A DNA stretch of 64,000 nucleotides from an uncultured Roseburia sp. GTDB lineage: Bacteria; Bacillota; Clostridia; Lachnospirales; Lachnospiraceae. The notes under the pieces were generated by a model. That model did not search any database. It was not told the origin of the DNA and saw only the letters and a list, made by a program, of their open reading frames with translations. This document shows, in pieces, positions 18,021 through 26,448 of this stretch (position 1 is the first letter of the stretch; each line of letters starts with the position of its first letter). Location: NCBI GenBank assembly GCA_947564465.1, contig CANOCV010000001.1, forward strand, positions 1 through 64,000. Direction: 5' to 3'. Both the position numbers and the translations under genes were made by a program.

Positions 18021-19034
18021 TTATTCTTCGTATTCTATCACCACACCGTGAGCAATACCCGGTACATTCTGCCCCTCATTGAAGCTGACCGTTGACAAAA
18101 GCGCTCCCGTCGGCACAAACAGAACCCGCTTTAACACGCCCTTTTCAATATGAGGAAGAAAATGTGCGCTAAGCGTCACCGCACTGCAGCCGCAGCCAGA
18201 ACCGCCGGAATCCGTCCCCTGAGAGTCTTTATCAAAAATTTCAATTCCGCAGTCCGTATGCATCTCGCTGATATCAAACCCTTTTTCTTTTAACAGATCC
18301 AGCAAAATCTTCTTTCCCACATACCCCAAATCTCCGGTGACAATCTTATCATAGTCTTTCGGCTTCGTTTGAAAATCCTCAAAATGCGCCGCAATCAGAT
18401 CACAGGCCGCAGGAGCCATGGCCGCTCCCATATTCATAGAATCCCGTATTCCGTAATCTACAATTTTTCCGGTTGTAATTCCGGTTATCTTCGTATGCGT
18501 TTTCTTTGTCCCGATCACAAAGGCCCCGCTTCCCGTAACCGTCCATGTGGCAGACGCAGGTCTTTGATTTCCATACTCCAGCGGAAAACGAAACTGTTTT
18601 TCTGCACTCGCAAAATGGCTCGAGGTCACTGCCATAACCGTATCGGCAAATCCCCCGGCAACAGACATTGCGGCAAGAGATATGGATTCTCCGGCTGTTG
18701 AACAGGCGCCGTAGACACCAAACAGCGGTATTTTATAGTTCATAATCCCAAAGGAGGTCGCAATCGTCTGTCCCAGCAGATCCCCCGCAAAAATATAGCG
18801 GATCTCTTCCTGCTTCAAACCCGCCTTGCCCATCGCAAGCGCCACGGCCTCCTTCTGAAGCGTACTCTCCGCATCCTCCCACGACTCGGAGCCGAATTTA
18901 TCGTCGTCACACACCATATCAAAGCATTTTCCGAGCGGCCCCTCGCCTTCCTTCTTTCCAACGACACTTCCGGAAGCTAAAATATAAGGCGGCTCGGTAA
19001 ATGATATGCTTTGTTTCCCTATCATCTGAGACAT
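18021..19034 (-). CDS. spoVAD: Stage V sporulation protein AD
   Basis: This protein of about 337 residues has the thiolase-like fold of SpoVAD, the peripheral SpoVA subunit that binds dipicolinic acid. Visible family features are IGKQSISFTEPPYILASGSVVGKKEGEGPLG, AGDLLGQTIATSFG, FGVYGACSTAGESI, and DSGGSGCGCSAVTLSAHFLPHIEKG near residue 300. The start at ATG 19034 is chosen because AGAGGA lies 6 bases upstream. In Bacillus it directly follows spoVAC; here it is separated from spoVAC by an ABC-F gene and a hydrolase gene. It has its own sigma-G-like promoter at 19063-19092. Confidence 0.96.
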   Translation of the reverse strand: MSQMIGKQSISFTEPPYILASGSVVGKKEGEGPLGKCFDMVCDDDKFGSESWEDAESTLQKEAVALAMGKAGLKQEEIRYIFAGDLLGQTIATSFGIMNYKIPLFGVYGACSTAGESISLAAMSVAGGFADTVMAVTSSHFASAEKQFRFPLEYGNQRPASATWTVTGSGAFVIGTKKTHTKITGITTGKIVDYGIRDSMNMGAAMAPAACDLIAAHFEDFQTKPKDYDKIVTGDLGYVGKKILLDLLKEKGFDISEMHTDCGIEIFDKDSQGTDSGGSGCGCSAVTLSAHFLPHIEKGVLKRVLFVPTGALLSTVSFNEGQNVPGIAHGVVIEYEE

Positions 19035-19062
19035 CCTACATCCTCTCTTTTCCTTTTTCATT

Positions 19063-19092
19063 TATTGTGTCGTTTTTTTTTCATTCTATACA
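19063..19092 (-). promoter_or_regulatory. Sigma-G-like promoter before spoVAD
   Basis: On the minus strand TGTATA (19092-19087), a 17-base spacer and CACAATA (19069-19063), one base from the CATNNTA -10 of sigma-G. It lies between the ABC-F stop and spoVAD. It matches in layout the better promoters before spoVAC and before the spoVAA block. Confidence 0.5.
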
Positions 19093-19107
19093 TATTATTT
19101 TGCCGTC

Positions 19108-20664
19108 CTACCACAAACGCGTCGTCCACTTCGTACAATCCCACACGTCTGTCGCAAGTCCTTCATAAAAATCCGGCTCATGGCAAACCATAAGAATACT
19201 GCCCTTATAGGCTTTCAAGGCTCTTTTCAGTTCCTCCTTCGCATCCACATCCAAATGGTTCGTCGGCTCATCCAAAAGCAGGACATTTGTCTCTCTGTTG
19301 ATTAGCTTGCACAGCCGCACCTTCGCCTGCTCGCCGCCGCTTAACACACGGACAAGGCTCTCTATATGCTTCGTCGTAAGTCCGCATTTTGCAAGTGCGC
19401 TCCGCACCTCATACTGAGAATACGCCGGAAACTCCTGCCAGATTTCCTCAATGCAGGTGTTCTGCACAGATTGGTCCATTTCCTGTTCAAAATACCCGAC
19501 GCTCAAATAATCCCCAAGCTCTACCTCCCCTTCAAGCGGCTCAAGCAGTCCAAGAATGCTTTTTAACAACGTCGTTTTGCCAATCCCGTTTGCACCGGTT
19601 AAAACAATTTTCTGTCCCCGCTCCATCTCTAAATTTAACGGCGAAGAAAGCGGCTCGTCATACCCAATCACAAGCTCTTTTGTCTGGAATATGTATCTCC
19701 CCGGCGTCCTCGCTTCCCGAAACACAAATTCCGGCTTCGGCTTCTCTCCCGCAAGCTCTATCACTTCCATCTTGTCCAGCTTCTTCTGCCGCGACATCGC
19801 CATATTTCTTGTCGCAACCCTCGCTTTGTTGCGCGCGACAAAATCCTTCAAATCGGCAATCTCCTTCTGCTGCCTGTTATATGCCGCCTCAAGCTGAGAC
19901 TTTTTCATCTCATAGACTTCCAAAAACTTATCGTAATCCCCCACATAGCGGTTTAACTGACGATTATCCATATGATATATCAAATTTACCACACTGTTTA
20001 AAAACGGAATATCATGGGATATCAGGATAAATGCGTTCTCGTAGTCATTTAGATAACGCTTCAGCCACTCGATATGCTCCGCATCCAGATAATTCGTCGG
20101 CTCGTCCAAAAGCAGAATATCCGGCTTCTCAAGCAGCAGCTTTCCCATCAGGACCTTTGTCCTCTGTCCGCCGCTCAAATCCGTCACATCCTTTTCCAAT
20201 CCTATTTCAAGAAGGCCGAGCGCCCTGGCAACCTCTTCTACCTTTGCGTCAATCATATAAAAATCATGCACTGTCAGCATATCCTGAATCGTTCCAAGCT
20301 CTTCCATATAACTCTCCATCTGCGCCTCCGCTGCATCCGCAAGCTTATCGCAGATTTCATTCATACGTCTTTCCATTTCAAACAAAAAGTCAAATGCCGA
20401 GGCAAGTACGCTTTTTATGGTCATTCCCTTTTCGAGCGCCGTATGCTGATCCAGATAACCGACGCGGACATTTTTCGCCCACTCGACTTTTCCCTCATCC
20501 GGCTGCAGCTTTCCTGTAATTATATTCATAAAAGTGGATTTTCCCTCCCCGTTTGCGCCGATTAATCCGATATGCTCTCCTTTCAGAAGCCGAAACGATA
20601 CATCCTCGAAAATCGCCCGGTCTCCAAACCCATGCGTCAAATTTTCCACATTCAAAATACTCAT
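19108..20664 (-). CDS. ABC-F family ATP-binding protein
   Basis: A 518-residue soluble protein with two ABC domains in tandem and no membrane part, as in the ABC-F family that acts on ribosomes (translation factors or antibiotic protection proteins). Domain 1: Walker A GLIGANGEGKSTF, signature LSGGQRTKVLMG, Walker B LLLDEPTNYLD. The linker (residues about 245-310) is short and charged, with FVARNKARVATRNMA. Domain 2: LTGANGIGKTTLL, LSGGEQAKVRL, LLLDEPTNHLD. It starts 4 bases after the hydrolase stop, so the two are coupled. Together they interrupt the spoVA cluster. Whether it is a housekeeping or resistance type cannot be told by eye. Confidence 0.92.
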   Translation of the reverse strand: MSILNVENLTHGFGDRAIFEDVSFRLLKGEHIGLIGANGEGKSTFMNIITGKLQPDEGKVEWAKNVRVGYLDQHTALEKGMTIKSVLASAFDFLFEMERRMNEICDKLADAAEAQMESYMEELGTIQDMLTVHDFYMIDAKVEEVARALGLLEIGLEKDVTDLSGGQRTKVLMGKLLLEKPDILLLDEPTNYLDAEHIEWLKRYLNDYENAFILISHDIPFLNSVVNLIYHMDNRQLNRYVGDYDKFLEVYEMKKSQLEAAYNRQQKEIADLKDFVARNKARVATRNMAMSRQKKLDKMEVIELAGEKPKPEFVFREARTPGRYIFQTKELVIGYDEPLSSPLNLEMERGQKIVLTGANGIGKTTLLKSILGLLEPLEGEVELGDYLSVGYFEQEMDQSVQNTCIEEIWQEFPAYSQYEVRSALAKCGLTTKHIESLVRVLSGGEQAKVRLCKLINRETNVLLLDEPTNHLDVDAKEELKRALKAYKGSILMVCHEPDFYEGLATDVWDCTKWTTRLW

Positions 20665-20668
20665 CTGT

Positions 20669-22870
20669 CTATTCCTTTCCCATTTGTATACAAATATTAT
20701 CTATACTTATGTTTCCCGTTTTCCTATCAGAAAACAAAATTTCGATTTTATCAATTTTATCCAAATCCAGCGCCCCGCCTAAATCGTCAAAAGACACCGC
20801 CGGAATGCTTACGGTTTGGTATTGGTGCTTATATTCACTCTCGTCGGCAAGATACTGCATCTTTCCCAGTCTCACCGGAAGCGCCGGATAAACCGTCGCA
20901 TAATCCGAAACAGATACCTGTGCCTGATTGCCCCCGGTATCCCGGATACACAAGATTGGCTCTAACGCTTTATATTCTTTTTTCTCTACCGCTGCCTCAT
21001 CCATATCACAGATATCAAATGCTATACTGCTATTTTTGATTGATACCGGACTTTGAAATTCAATATCATAAGATGCCTTGTCTGTGCCTCCCCAGACGAG
21101 CCGGAGCGTATAATTCTTCCTCTCGCCTTCATCAGACTCGTTTGAAAAGCACATCATCTCTTCCGTCCAACACCGCATATTCCATGCCATAAGACGAACA
21201 TCCTGATCTGTTCCCGTCAGCAAATCGGAATCTTCCTCGTAATTGCACAGCATTCGCGAACCCGACTTCTCATACTGCTGTATATAAAGAGTCTTTGGCA
21301 GATAACTATTGTACCTCCTGTAATCCGTCAGGAGTGTTTCGTATTGATTCATCCCCTTTAATGTTTTATCCAGAAATGTCTTTGTAAATACTTTTAAAAT
21401 CGTCTGCTGCTCCTCCATTGCAATAAAATTCTTTGTATTTAAAAGCTGTGCAATCGGAGACGGCACGTCATATTTGCCCCAAAGACTGTTAAACTGCCCA
21501 TGATTCGCATTCGAAATATATAAAGACGTCTTAATATATTCTTCCTTTCCGCTAAATTCAACATTCTCATACTGTATATTCCCCATAAACACATTGACGT
21601 CCTGATCATTCGCCCCATGCAGCAGCAGATAATTTACATCTCTAAGCTCCACCTGGTGATCCATTGGCATATACTGGTCGACAGTCGGTGCAACAGCTAT
21701 CACGGAACGTATAGTAAAATGATAATTAAATTTATACTTTCCATTTTCAGGATAACGCTTATAATCATTAAACAGACAAGCGGTTGCCGCTGCTTCTCCC
21801 CCTCTGGAATGCCCTGCAACCGCAATCTCGTCTTCGTCTATCTTTCCGGCGAGCACACAACCCTTATCCCCGTTATACGCAAGCACATTTTTGATGTTTT
21901 CCAAAAGCAGAATCGCCCTGGCATCATTTTCCCCGGAAAGCCCGTTCAGCACATTTTCGTCTACCGACACAAACACATACCCATGCGTCGCCAGATACTC
22001 TCCCAAATAATCATACCCCAGATAAGAAGCCGTCAGAATATTATGATTTCCGTGGACAAAAAACAAAACGGGACACTCTGTAAGCTCCTTGGGATACCAA
22101 ATTTTGCCCGCCACAGGCGCCTTCGATACATCATAATCCGATACCAGCCCTCTCCAAATCCCCTCTATGCCGTCTGCATTTGATACGGCGTAGGATAAAT
22201 CAACGGTCTTTGACTTAAGCCCTTCCTTCGAACCATATTCCACGCATTGCGCCGTATAGCGTCCATGCTTTAACTCCGACTCAAAACCAACGGCCTGCTC
22301 CGCCTCTCTTGCAAGCGAAAGATACTCCGGCGTATAATCGTCCTTAAACCCGTCGCCCCCCAAAATGATGCAGCCCGACAGACAGCAAAGCCCGCTGATA
22401 AATCCTGTAATTACAACGGCCCACGTATGTGCCTTGTTGTGAAAAAATGCCCACAGTGATTTTCCAAAAATAATAAGCGCTATTCCGAAAATCAGCCCAA
22501 ACACCGCACTCCATACGGCAGAATTTCCGAGCGTTCCCCCTACGCACAGCAGGACTGCAACACTCAAAATCAAAAAACAGCAGATAAAATTTTTAACTCC
22601 GTATTTCATACATACAGATATAATAGCGTTAAAAATCAATAGGAGCAGATTTGCCGCCAAAAATCCGGTAACTGCCCCCAACAGAAACGCTAAAATCCGG
22701 TAATGAAAAAGCTGTGCACCGCCTACGCCAAACAACAGTGCAAACAAAAAAACCGCAGTCAGATAAACCGGCTGATATGTATCCTTCCAATTCCTCTCAT
22801 GATAGGCTATCCTCCTTCTGCGAAGCTCCCTTCCCCATCTTTTTATTTTTCCCTTTCGCTTTTGTAGCAT
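20669..22870 (-). CDS. Membrane-anchored alpha/beta hydrolase
   Basis: A 733-residue protein with three parts. Residues 1-180 hold a basic cytoplasmic start and about five membrane helices. Residues about 215-500 are an alpha/beta hydrolase of the chlorophyllase/PAF-acetylhydrolase-like type: oxyanion segment FFVHGNHN, nucleophile motif AVAGHSRGGEAA with Ser at about 355, an acid candidate in LLHGANDQDV, and His in NANHGQF. Residues about 540-730 form a beta-rich domain of unknown role. The catalytic part probably faces outside the membrane. It is the first gene of a pair with the ABC-F gene and starts after AGAGGAG. The substrate is unknown; ester or lipid hydrolysis is the family expectation. 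Confidence 0.85.
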   Translation of the reverse strand: MLQKRKGKIKRWGRELRRRRIAYHERNWKDTYQPVYLTAVFLFALLFGVGGAQLFHYRILAFLLGAVTGFLAANLLLLIFNAIISVCMKYGVKNFICCFLILSVAVLLCVGGTLGNSAVWSAVFGLIFGIALIIFGKSLWAFFHNKAHTWAVVITGFISGLCCLSGCIILGGDGFKDDYTPEYLSLAREAEQAVGFESELKHGRYTAQCVEYGSKEGLKSKTVDLSYAVSNADGIEGIWRGLVSDYDVSKAPVAGKIWYPKELTECPVLFFVHGNHNILTASYLGYDYLGEYLATHGYVFVSVDENVLNGLSGENDARAILLLENIKNVLAYNGDKGCVLAGKIDEDEIAVAGHSRGGEAAATACLFNDYKRYPENGKYKFNYHFTIRSVIAVAPTVDQYMPMDHQVELRDVNYLLLHGANDQDVNVFMGNIQYENVEFSGKEEYIKTSLYISNANHGQFNSLWGKYDVPSPIAQLLNTKNFIAMEEQQTILKVFTKTFLDKTLKGMNQYETLLTDYRRYNSYLPKTLYIQQYEKSGSRMLCNYEEDSDLLTGTDQDVRLMAWNMRCWTEEMMCFSNESDEGERKNYTLRLVWGGTDKASYDIEFQSPVSIKNSSIAFDICDMDEAAVEKKEYKALEPILCIRDTGGNQAQVSVSDYATVYPALPVRLGKMQYLADESEYKHQYQTVSIPAVSFDDLGGALDLDKIDKIEILFSDRKTGNISIDNICIQMGKE

Positions 22871-23000
22871 ATTCTCTCCTCTTTCTTCGCAAATTGAAAA
22901 TCACGTATCTGAGAATAATCGCTTCATTCTCCAAATATATCAATATTATAATCGAAAGAACTCAAAAGCGCAATATCGGGCAGGAGACCCGACATGCAAA

Positions 23001-23038
23001 AGCAGGATGACAAACCTCCTCGACCTGTTATCCTGCTC
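23001..23038 (-). terminator. Hairpin after spoVAC, probable weak terminator
   Basis: AGCAGGATGACA (23001-23012) pairs with TGTTATCCTGCT (23027-23038), 12 bp with one wobble and a 13-base loop. On the minus strand it is followed only by TTTTGC, so termination may be partial. It separates spoVAC from the hydrolase/ABC-F pair. The gap 22871-23071 holds little else. Confidence 0.5.
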
Positions 23039-23071
23039 TCGACGCTCTCTGATACCGCTTTTTTATTCTTT

Positions 23072-23554
23072 TTAAAAAAATCCTATCATTTTCCCAATCC
23101 AGTAAATCACCCCCAGCGCCCAGCTGGTAAAGATCCCATACAAAATTACCGGACCCGCAATTGTAAAGATTTTACAACCGATTCCAAATACCTGTCCCTC
23201 TTTCTGAAATTCAATTGCCGGAGCCGCCACGGAATTAGCAAAGCCTGTAATCGGTACAAGCGCCCCCGCACCGCCCCACTTAGCAATTGAAGGGTATATA
23301 TTTAAACCGGTCAAAACAATACTGAGCAAGATCAGTATCATACTGCACCAACCGCCCGAAGTGTCTTTATCCAGCCCGTTCCCTTCACATATATTTAATA
23401 TAAACTGCCCAAGCGTACAAATAAGACCACCGGTTATAAATGCCTTCAGCATCTGAAGCGGCAAACTCCTTGTCGGTGTAATCTGCTTCACGTACTCATT
23501 ATATTGCTGCTGCTTTGCCTGCTTCTCTTCACTTACCTGCTCTTTCTTAGCCAT
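23072..23554 (-). CDS. spoVAC: Stage V sporulation protein AC
   Basis: The 160-residue membrane protein matches SpoVAC, the SpoVA subunit thought to form the dipicolinic acid channel. A charged N-terminal segment of about 25 residues precedes ITPTRSLPLQMLKAFITGGLICTLGQ. Four or so hydrophobic helices follow, with SGGWCSMILILLSIVLTGLNIYPSIAKWGGAGALVPITGFANSV, which parallels SpoVAE. It has a sigma-G-like promoter at 23602-23631 and AAGGAG before the ATG. In this window it is isolated from spoVAD by two unrelated genes. Confidence 0.96.
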   Translation of the reverse strand: MAKKEQVSEEKQAKQQQYNEYVKQITPTRSLPLQMLKAFITGGLICTLGQFILNICEGNGLDKDTSGGWCSMILILLSIVLTGLNIYPSIAKWGGAGALVPITGFANSVAAPAIEFQKEGQVFGIGCKIFTIAGPVILYGIFTSWALGVIYWIGKMIGFF

Positions 23555-23601
23555 AATAAAATCTCCTTTTCATCATGTAAAACGACGGTTTTCTTTTCAT
23601 T

Positions 23602-23631
23602 TATTATGTCCGCTCCACTCTTATTTATACT
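23602..23631 (-). promoter_or_regulatory. Sigma-G-like promoter before spoVAC
   Basis: On the minus strand AGTATA (23631-23626), a 17-base spacer and CATAATA (23608-23602). The -10 fits the CATNNTA consensus of forespore sigma-G promoters exactly. Confidence 0.6.
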
Positions 23632-23649
23632 TTAACTTTCCGATTTGGC

Positions 23650-23970
23650 TTACAGCTCATGCCACATATTTTGTTCTGTCATGCCCATAGTGAACAGCTC
23701 CTGCATCTGCCCGTCAAACTGATCTGTCGGCTTATAAAAACGCAACATATGGACCAGATGCTTTTCCCTCTCATCTTCCGGCTCAAATCCTTCCAGCAAC
23801 TCCTCCACCTGTTCAAAAAGCTTCTCAGGTCCCGGTATCTCCTCCGCTGCAATTCCTTTCAATCTATATAAAAGTCCCGAAGCATAATAAAATTCGTAAT
23901 TCCCGGTCATAATCGACGCCCTCAAATTACACTTTATGACCACACTCTGCCTCGCAATCTGCAATACCAT
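23650..23970 (-). CDS. Hypothetical protein within the spoVA cluster
   Basis: A 106-residue soluble protein that I do not recognise. It is rich in Glu in its second half (EQVEELLEGFEPEDEREKHLVHMLRF) and has no signal or membrane helix. The start codon is preceded by a weak AAAGAAG site. A good sigma-A promoter (24002-24030) lies just upstream, unlike the sigma-G-like promoters of its spoVA neighbours, so it is probably expressed in growing cells. It sits between spoVAB and spoVAC on the same strand. Confidence 0.65.
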   Translation of the reverse strand: MVLQIARQSVVIKCNLRASIMTGNYEFYYASGLLYRLKGIAAEEIPGPEKLFEQVEELLEGFEPEDEREKHLVHMLRFYKPTDQFDGQMQELFTMGMTEQNMWHEL

Positions 23971-24001
23971 AATTCACACTTCTTTCTTTCATCATATGAC
24001 C

Positions 24002-24030
24002 ATTTTATATGAACTCAAGAAAGTAGTCAA
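24002..24030 (-). promoter_or_regulatory. Sigma-A promoter of the 106-residue gene
   Basis: On the minus strand TTGACT (24030-24025), a 17-base spacer and TAAAAT (24007-24002). The motif TTACTGTTCA lies just upstream of the -35 at 24035-24044. Confidence 0.7.
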
Positions 24031-24067
24031 TCTGTTACTGTTCAATCCGTGCCCGGCAACTCAACCG

Positions 24068-24502
24068 TCAGCCCCCATCGCTCATCTGTCTGAAAAAATA
24101 AAAAAGCGAACCGCACGTCTTTCCGACTGCCATTACAGTCACAATGAGACTTAATCCAATTTTCAGCTTTGCCCTTCTGAAAAGAATCGGGAACGTCTTT
24201 AGAACCTCTGCCAAAGCCATCGCATTACAACCCACAAAAATGCCGGCACAGATACCATAAATCCATAAAATCGGATGTCCCATAGGAATCCTTACCGTTA
24301 AAAATACCGAAACTATATTTCCCGATATTCCGCCCAGCACGATTGCGTTCTCATACCACATAACCTCCGCTGCAGTCCTGCTTTTTCCGATCATTCGCGG
24401 AACCACTCCCAGCATAATGATAAACGCAAAGGTTCCCGCCGCCACAGCGCTTCCGGAAGCGAAACCCGCAAGTCCCAACATCAGATGCTTAATCCACATC
24501 AA
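24068..24502 (-). CDS. spoVAB: Stage V sporulation protein AB
   Basis: The 144-residue membrane protein matches SpoVAB: about four hydrophobic helices with family segments GLAGFASGSAVAAGTFAFIIMLGVVPRMIGKSRTA, YENAIVLGG and GIFVGCNAMALAEVLKTFPILFRR. It overlaps the end of spoVAA by 14 bases, so the two are translated together. SpoVAB is an integral part of the SpoVA dipicolinic acid transport complex; its exact job is not established. Confidence 0.93.
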   Translation of the reverse strand: MMWIKHLMLGLAGFASGSAVAAGTFAFIIMLGVVPRMIGKSRTAAEVMWYENAIVLGGISGNIVSVFLTVRIPMGHPILWIYGICAGIFVGCNAMALAEVLKTFPILFRRAKLKIGLSLIVTVMAVGKTCGSLFYFFRQMSDGG

Positions 24503-25136
24503 TGCTTGTCCCCCCTCTTTCCGCAGTCTCGATAAATGTCTCGTCTATATCTTTCTCATACTTACGCATCTCCACCTGCACCGGCGTCGGATCATGTGTA
24601 ATTTTCTTATTTCCAAAATGATTGAAAAACAACAATACTCCTACCGAAAGTCCGATGCTGTACCAGATCTCCAATTCTGTAAACCCGTTCGACTCCGTAC
24701 CCATCACCTGATAATAAAACTTGGAAAACAGATCGTTCACCGCAACATCATTATTAAACGCCATAATCGTGAATGCCCCGCCAAAAAATGTGATAATGGA
24801 CAATACAGCTGCCTTTAAGATTTGCGTCCATTTTGCGGGCTCCCCGTTTTTCTTATACTCTACGACAAAGTCCATCTCACCGATATTGTTCACCTCAACA
24901 TTCGGGTATTCTTGTCCGATCATCTCAATCAGCTTCATCACAGAGAACACCTGCTCCTGGTCTTTTGGCGCATCCTTCGCATCGGAAAAGGAATAAATCT
25001 TCAGCTGCTTCAGCTGCCTTGTAATGCTCGCATCCGTACAGAGCAGCGTGGCCACGTCCGAAAGCTTTACATTTTTGTCCTTCGCCAGTGTATTTCTATC
25101 AACCTTCAGATACAAGGTTTCCTTATTAGCCCCCAT
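24489..25136 (-). CDS. spoVAA: Stage V sporulation protein AA
   Basis: The 215-residue protein matches SpoVAA. Residues 1-100 form a soluble domain (LYLKVDRNTLAKDKNVKLSDVATLLC), and two membrane helices follow at about 112-132 and 162-182 (QILKAAVLSIITFFGGAFTIMAFNNDVAV). The C-terminal tail of about 30 residues is charged. It overlaps the preceding small gene by 11 bases and spoVAB by 14 bases, so the three are coupled and read from the sigma-G-like promoter at 25361-25390. Confidence 0.92.
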   Translation of the reverse strand: MGANKETLYLKVDRNTLAKDKNVKLSDVATLLCTDASITRQLKQLKIYSFSDAKDAPKDQEQVFSVMKLIEMIGQEYPNVEVNNIGEMDFVVEYKKNGEPAKWTQILKAAVLSIITFFGGAFTIMAFNNDVAVNDLFSKFYYQVMGTESNGFTELEIWYSIGLSVGVLLFFNHFGNKKITHDPTPVQVEMRKYEKDIDETFIETAERGGTSIDVD

Positions 25137-25338
25137 AGCTCACCTGTGTCCCCACAACTTTAAATGCATTTCTTCCCCTGAAAAAGTCATCTAAATTGTC
25201 ATTTTCAAACATACGTACAAATGTTCCGTCTACCGCCTGCGCCTTATTCCCCGCCAAATTTCTGTAATAAAATATGCCTCCCACCACAGCAATAATAAGC
25301 AGTGACAGGAGACATATACGATATTTTTTTTGATTCAT
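25126..25338 (-). CDS. Small single-helix membrane protein leading the spoVA operon
   Basis: A 70-residue protein with one N-terminal membrane helix (residues about 7-25, ICLLSLLIIAVVGGIFYY) and an external domain of about 45 residues. Its ATG follows AAGGAGGG, and its end overlaps spoVAA by 11 bases. It is the first gene after a near-perfect sigma-G promoter, so a forespore role is likely. I do not recognise the family. Confidence 0.75.
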   Translation of the reverse strand: MNQKKYRICLLSLLIIAVVGGIFYYRNLAGNKAQAVDGTFVRMFENDNLDDFFRGRNAFKVVGTQVSYGG

Positions 25339-25360
25339 ACTATCCCTCCTTTTTATGGAA

Positions 25361-25390
25361 TAGTATGTTTTCTTTTTTATTTTTTATTCA
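25361..25390 (-). promoter_or_regulatory. Sigma-G promoter of the spoVA operon
   Basis: On the minus strand TGAATA (25390-25385), a 17-base spacer and CATACTA (25367-25361), an essentially perfect match to the sigma-G consensus. The -35 box lies inside the last codons of etfA. The start of transcription would be about 16 bases before the small first gene. Confidence 0.8.
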
Positions 25391-26420
25391 TTTCTTCTTT
25401 TAATGCTTTCGTCAGAGCAGGAACAATTTTATTTAAATCTCCTACCAGACCATAATCAGCCACATCAAAGATCGGAGCATCCTCATCCTTATTGATTGCC
25501 ACGATCAGATCGGAATCCTCCATACCCGCTACGTGCTGAATCGCTCCCGAAATACCGATTGCAAAGTAAATCTGCGGACGAACCGTTTTACCTGTCTGTC
25601 CTACCTGCAAATCTACCGGCTGCCAGCCGTTCTCTACGACTGCACGTGAACAACTGACTGTTCCGCCAAGAACCTCTGCCAGCTCATCCAGAAGCTTAAA
25701 GTTCTCTTTTGAGCCGACTCCACGACCACCGGATACCAATACTTTAGCATCCATGATATCTGCGGTATTTTTAACGGCTTTCACGATGTTTAAAATTTCA
25801 ACATATCTGTTGTCCGGTGTAAATCCAGGATTGAACTCAACAATATTTGCCTTTGCGCCCTCAATCGGAGCAATCTTCTGCATAACACCCGGACGAACGG
25901 TTGCCATCTGCGGACGATTATCCGGGCAGGCAATTGTAGCGATGGTGTTACCGCCAAAGGCAGGACGTGTCATCAATAACTGATTGTGCTTCTGCTCCTG
26001 ATTTGCTGTCGGATTAATTGGGAAATCACCAATCTCAAGAACGGTACAGTCAGCCGTAAGACCTGTCGCCACTCTCGCAGAAACGGTAGGACCAAGATCA
26101 CGCCCGATTGCCGTCGCGCCAACCAGCATAATTTCCGGCTTGTACTCATTGATTACAGAAGCAAGCGCATGTGCATAAGGCTCTGTTCTGTACTCTTTTA
26201 ATTCCGGATCATCTACAACAATAACTCTATCCGCACCGTACTCTGCCAACTGATCCGCAAGACCCTTAACGTCGGATCCTATCAGAACCGCGGTAACTTC
26301 TGTGCTTAAGTCCTTTGCCAAATCCTTTGCTTTTCCAAGCAGCTCAAATGCAACGCCGTCTAACACGTTGTCCACCTGCTGTGCAAAGACAAATACTCCC
26401 TTATATTCTTCTAAACCCAT
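25377..26420 (-). CDS. etfA: Electron transfer flavoprotein alpha subunit
   Basis: The 347-residue protein is EtfA, which with EtfB carries FAD and passes electrons in the bifurcating Bcd-EtfAB complex. The N-terminal domain starts KGVFVFAQQVDNVLDGVAFELLGKA, with LVGATAIGRDLGPTVSARVATGLTADCT. The C-terminal FAD-binding domain has VLVSGGRGVGSKENF, VENGWQPVDLQVGQTGKTVRPQIYFAIGISGAIQHVAGM and INKDEDAPIF. It is the last gene of the thl-hbd-bcd-etfB-etfA operon, 28 bases after etfB. The start of the spoVA operon promoter lies within its last codons. Confidence 0.97.
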   Translation of the reverse strand: MGLEEYKGVFVFAQQVDNVLDGVAFELLGKAKDLAKDLSTEVTAVLIGSDVKGLADQLAEYGADRVIVVDDPELKEYRTEPYAHALASVINEYKPEIMLVGATAIGRDLGPTVSARVATGLTADCTVLEIGDFPINPTANQEQKHNQLLMTRPAFGGNTIATIACPDNRPQMATVRPGVMQKIAPIEGAKANIVEFNPGFTPDNRYVEILNIVKAVKNTADIMDAKVLVSGGRGVGSKENFKLLDELAEVLGGTVSCSRAVVENGWQPVDLQVGQTGKTVRPQIYFAIGISGAIQHVAGMEDSDLIVAINKDEDAPIFDVADYGLVGDLNKIVPALTKALKEEMNKK

Positions 26421-26448
26421 CTCTATTCACCACTTTTCCTTATTTTTA

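Noticed and set aside
20669..21039. Plus-strand frames opposite the hydrolase and ABC-F genes
   Set aside because: The minus-strand genes show complete domain motifs. The plus-strand frames do not and lack ribosome sites.
25336..25367. Inverted repeat covering the ribosome site and start codon of the small gene before spoVAA
   Set aside because: One arm (CATACTATTCC on the minus strand) contains the sigma-G -10 box, so the transcript would start after it and the RNA hairpin could not form. I treat the symmetry as chance.
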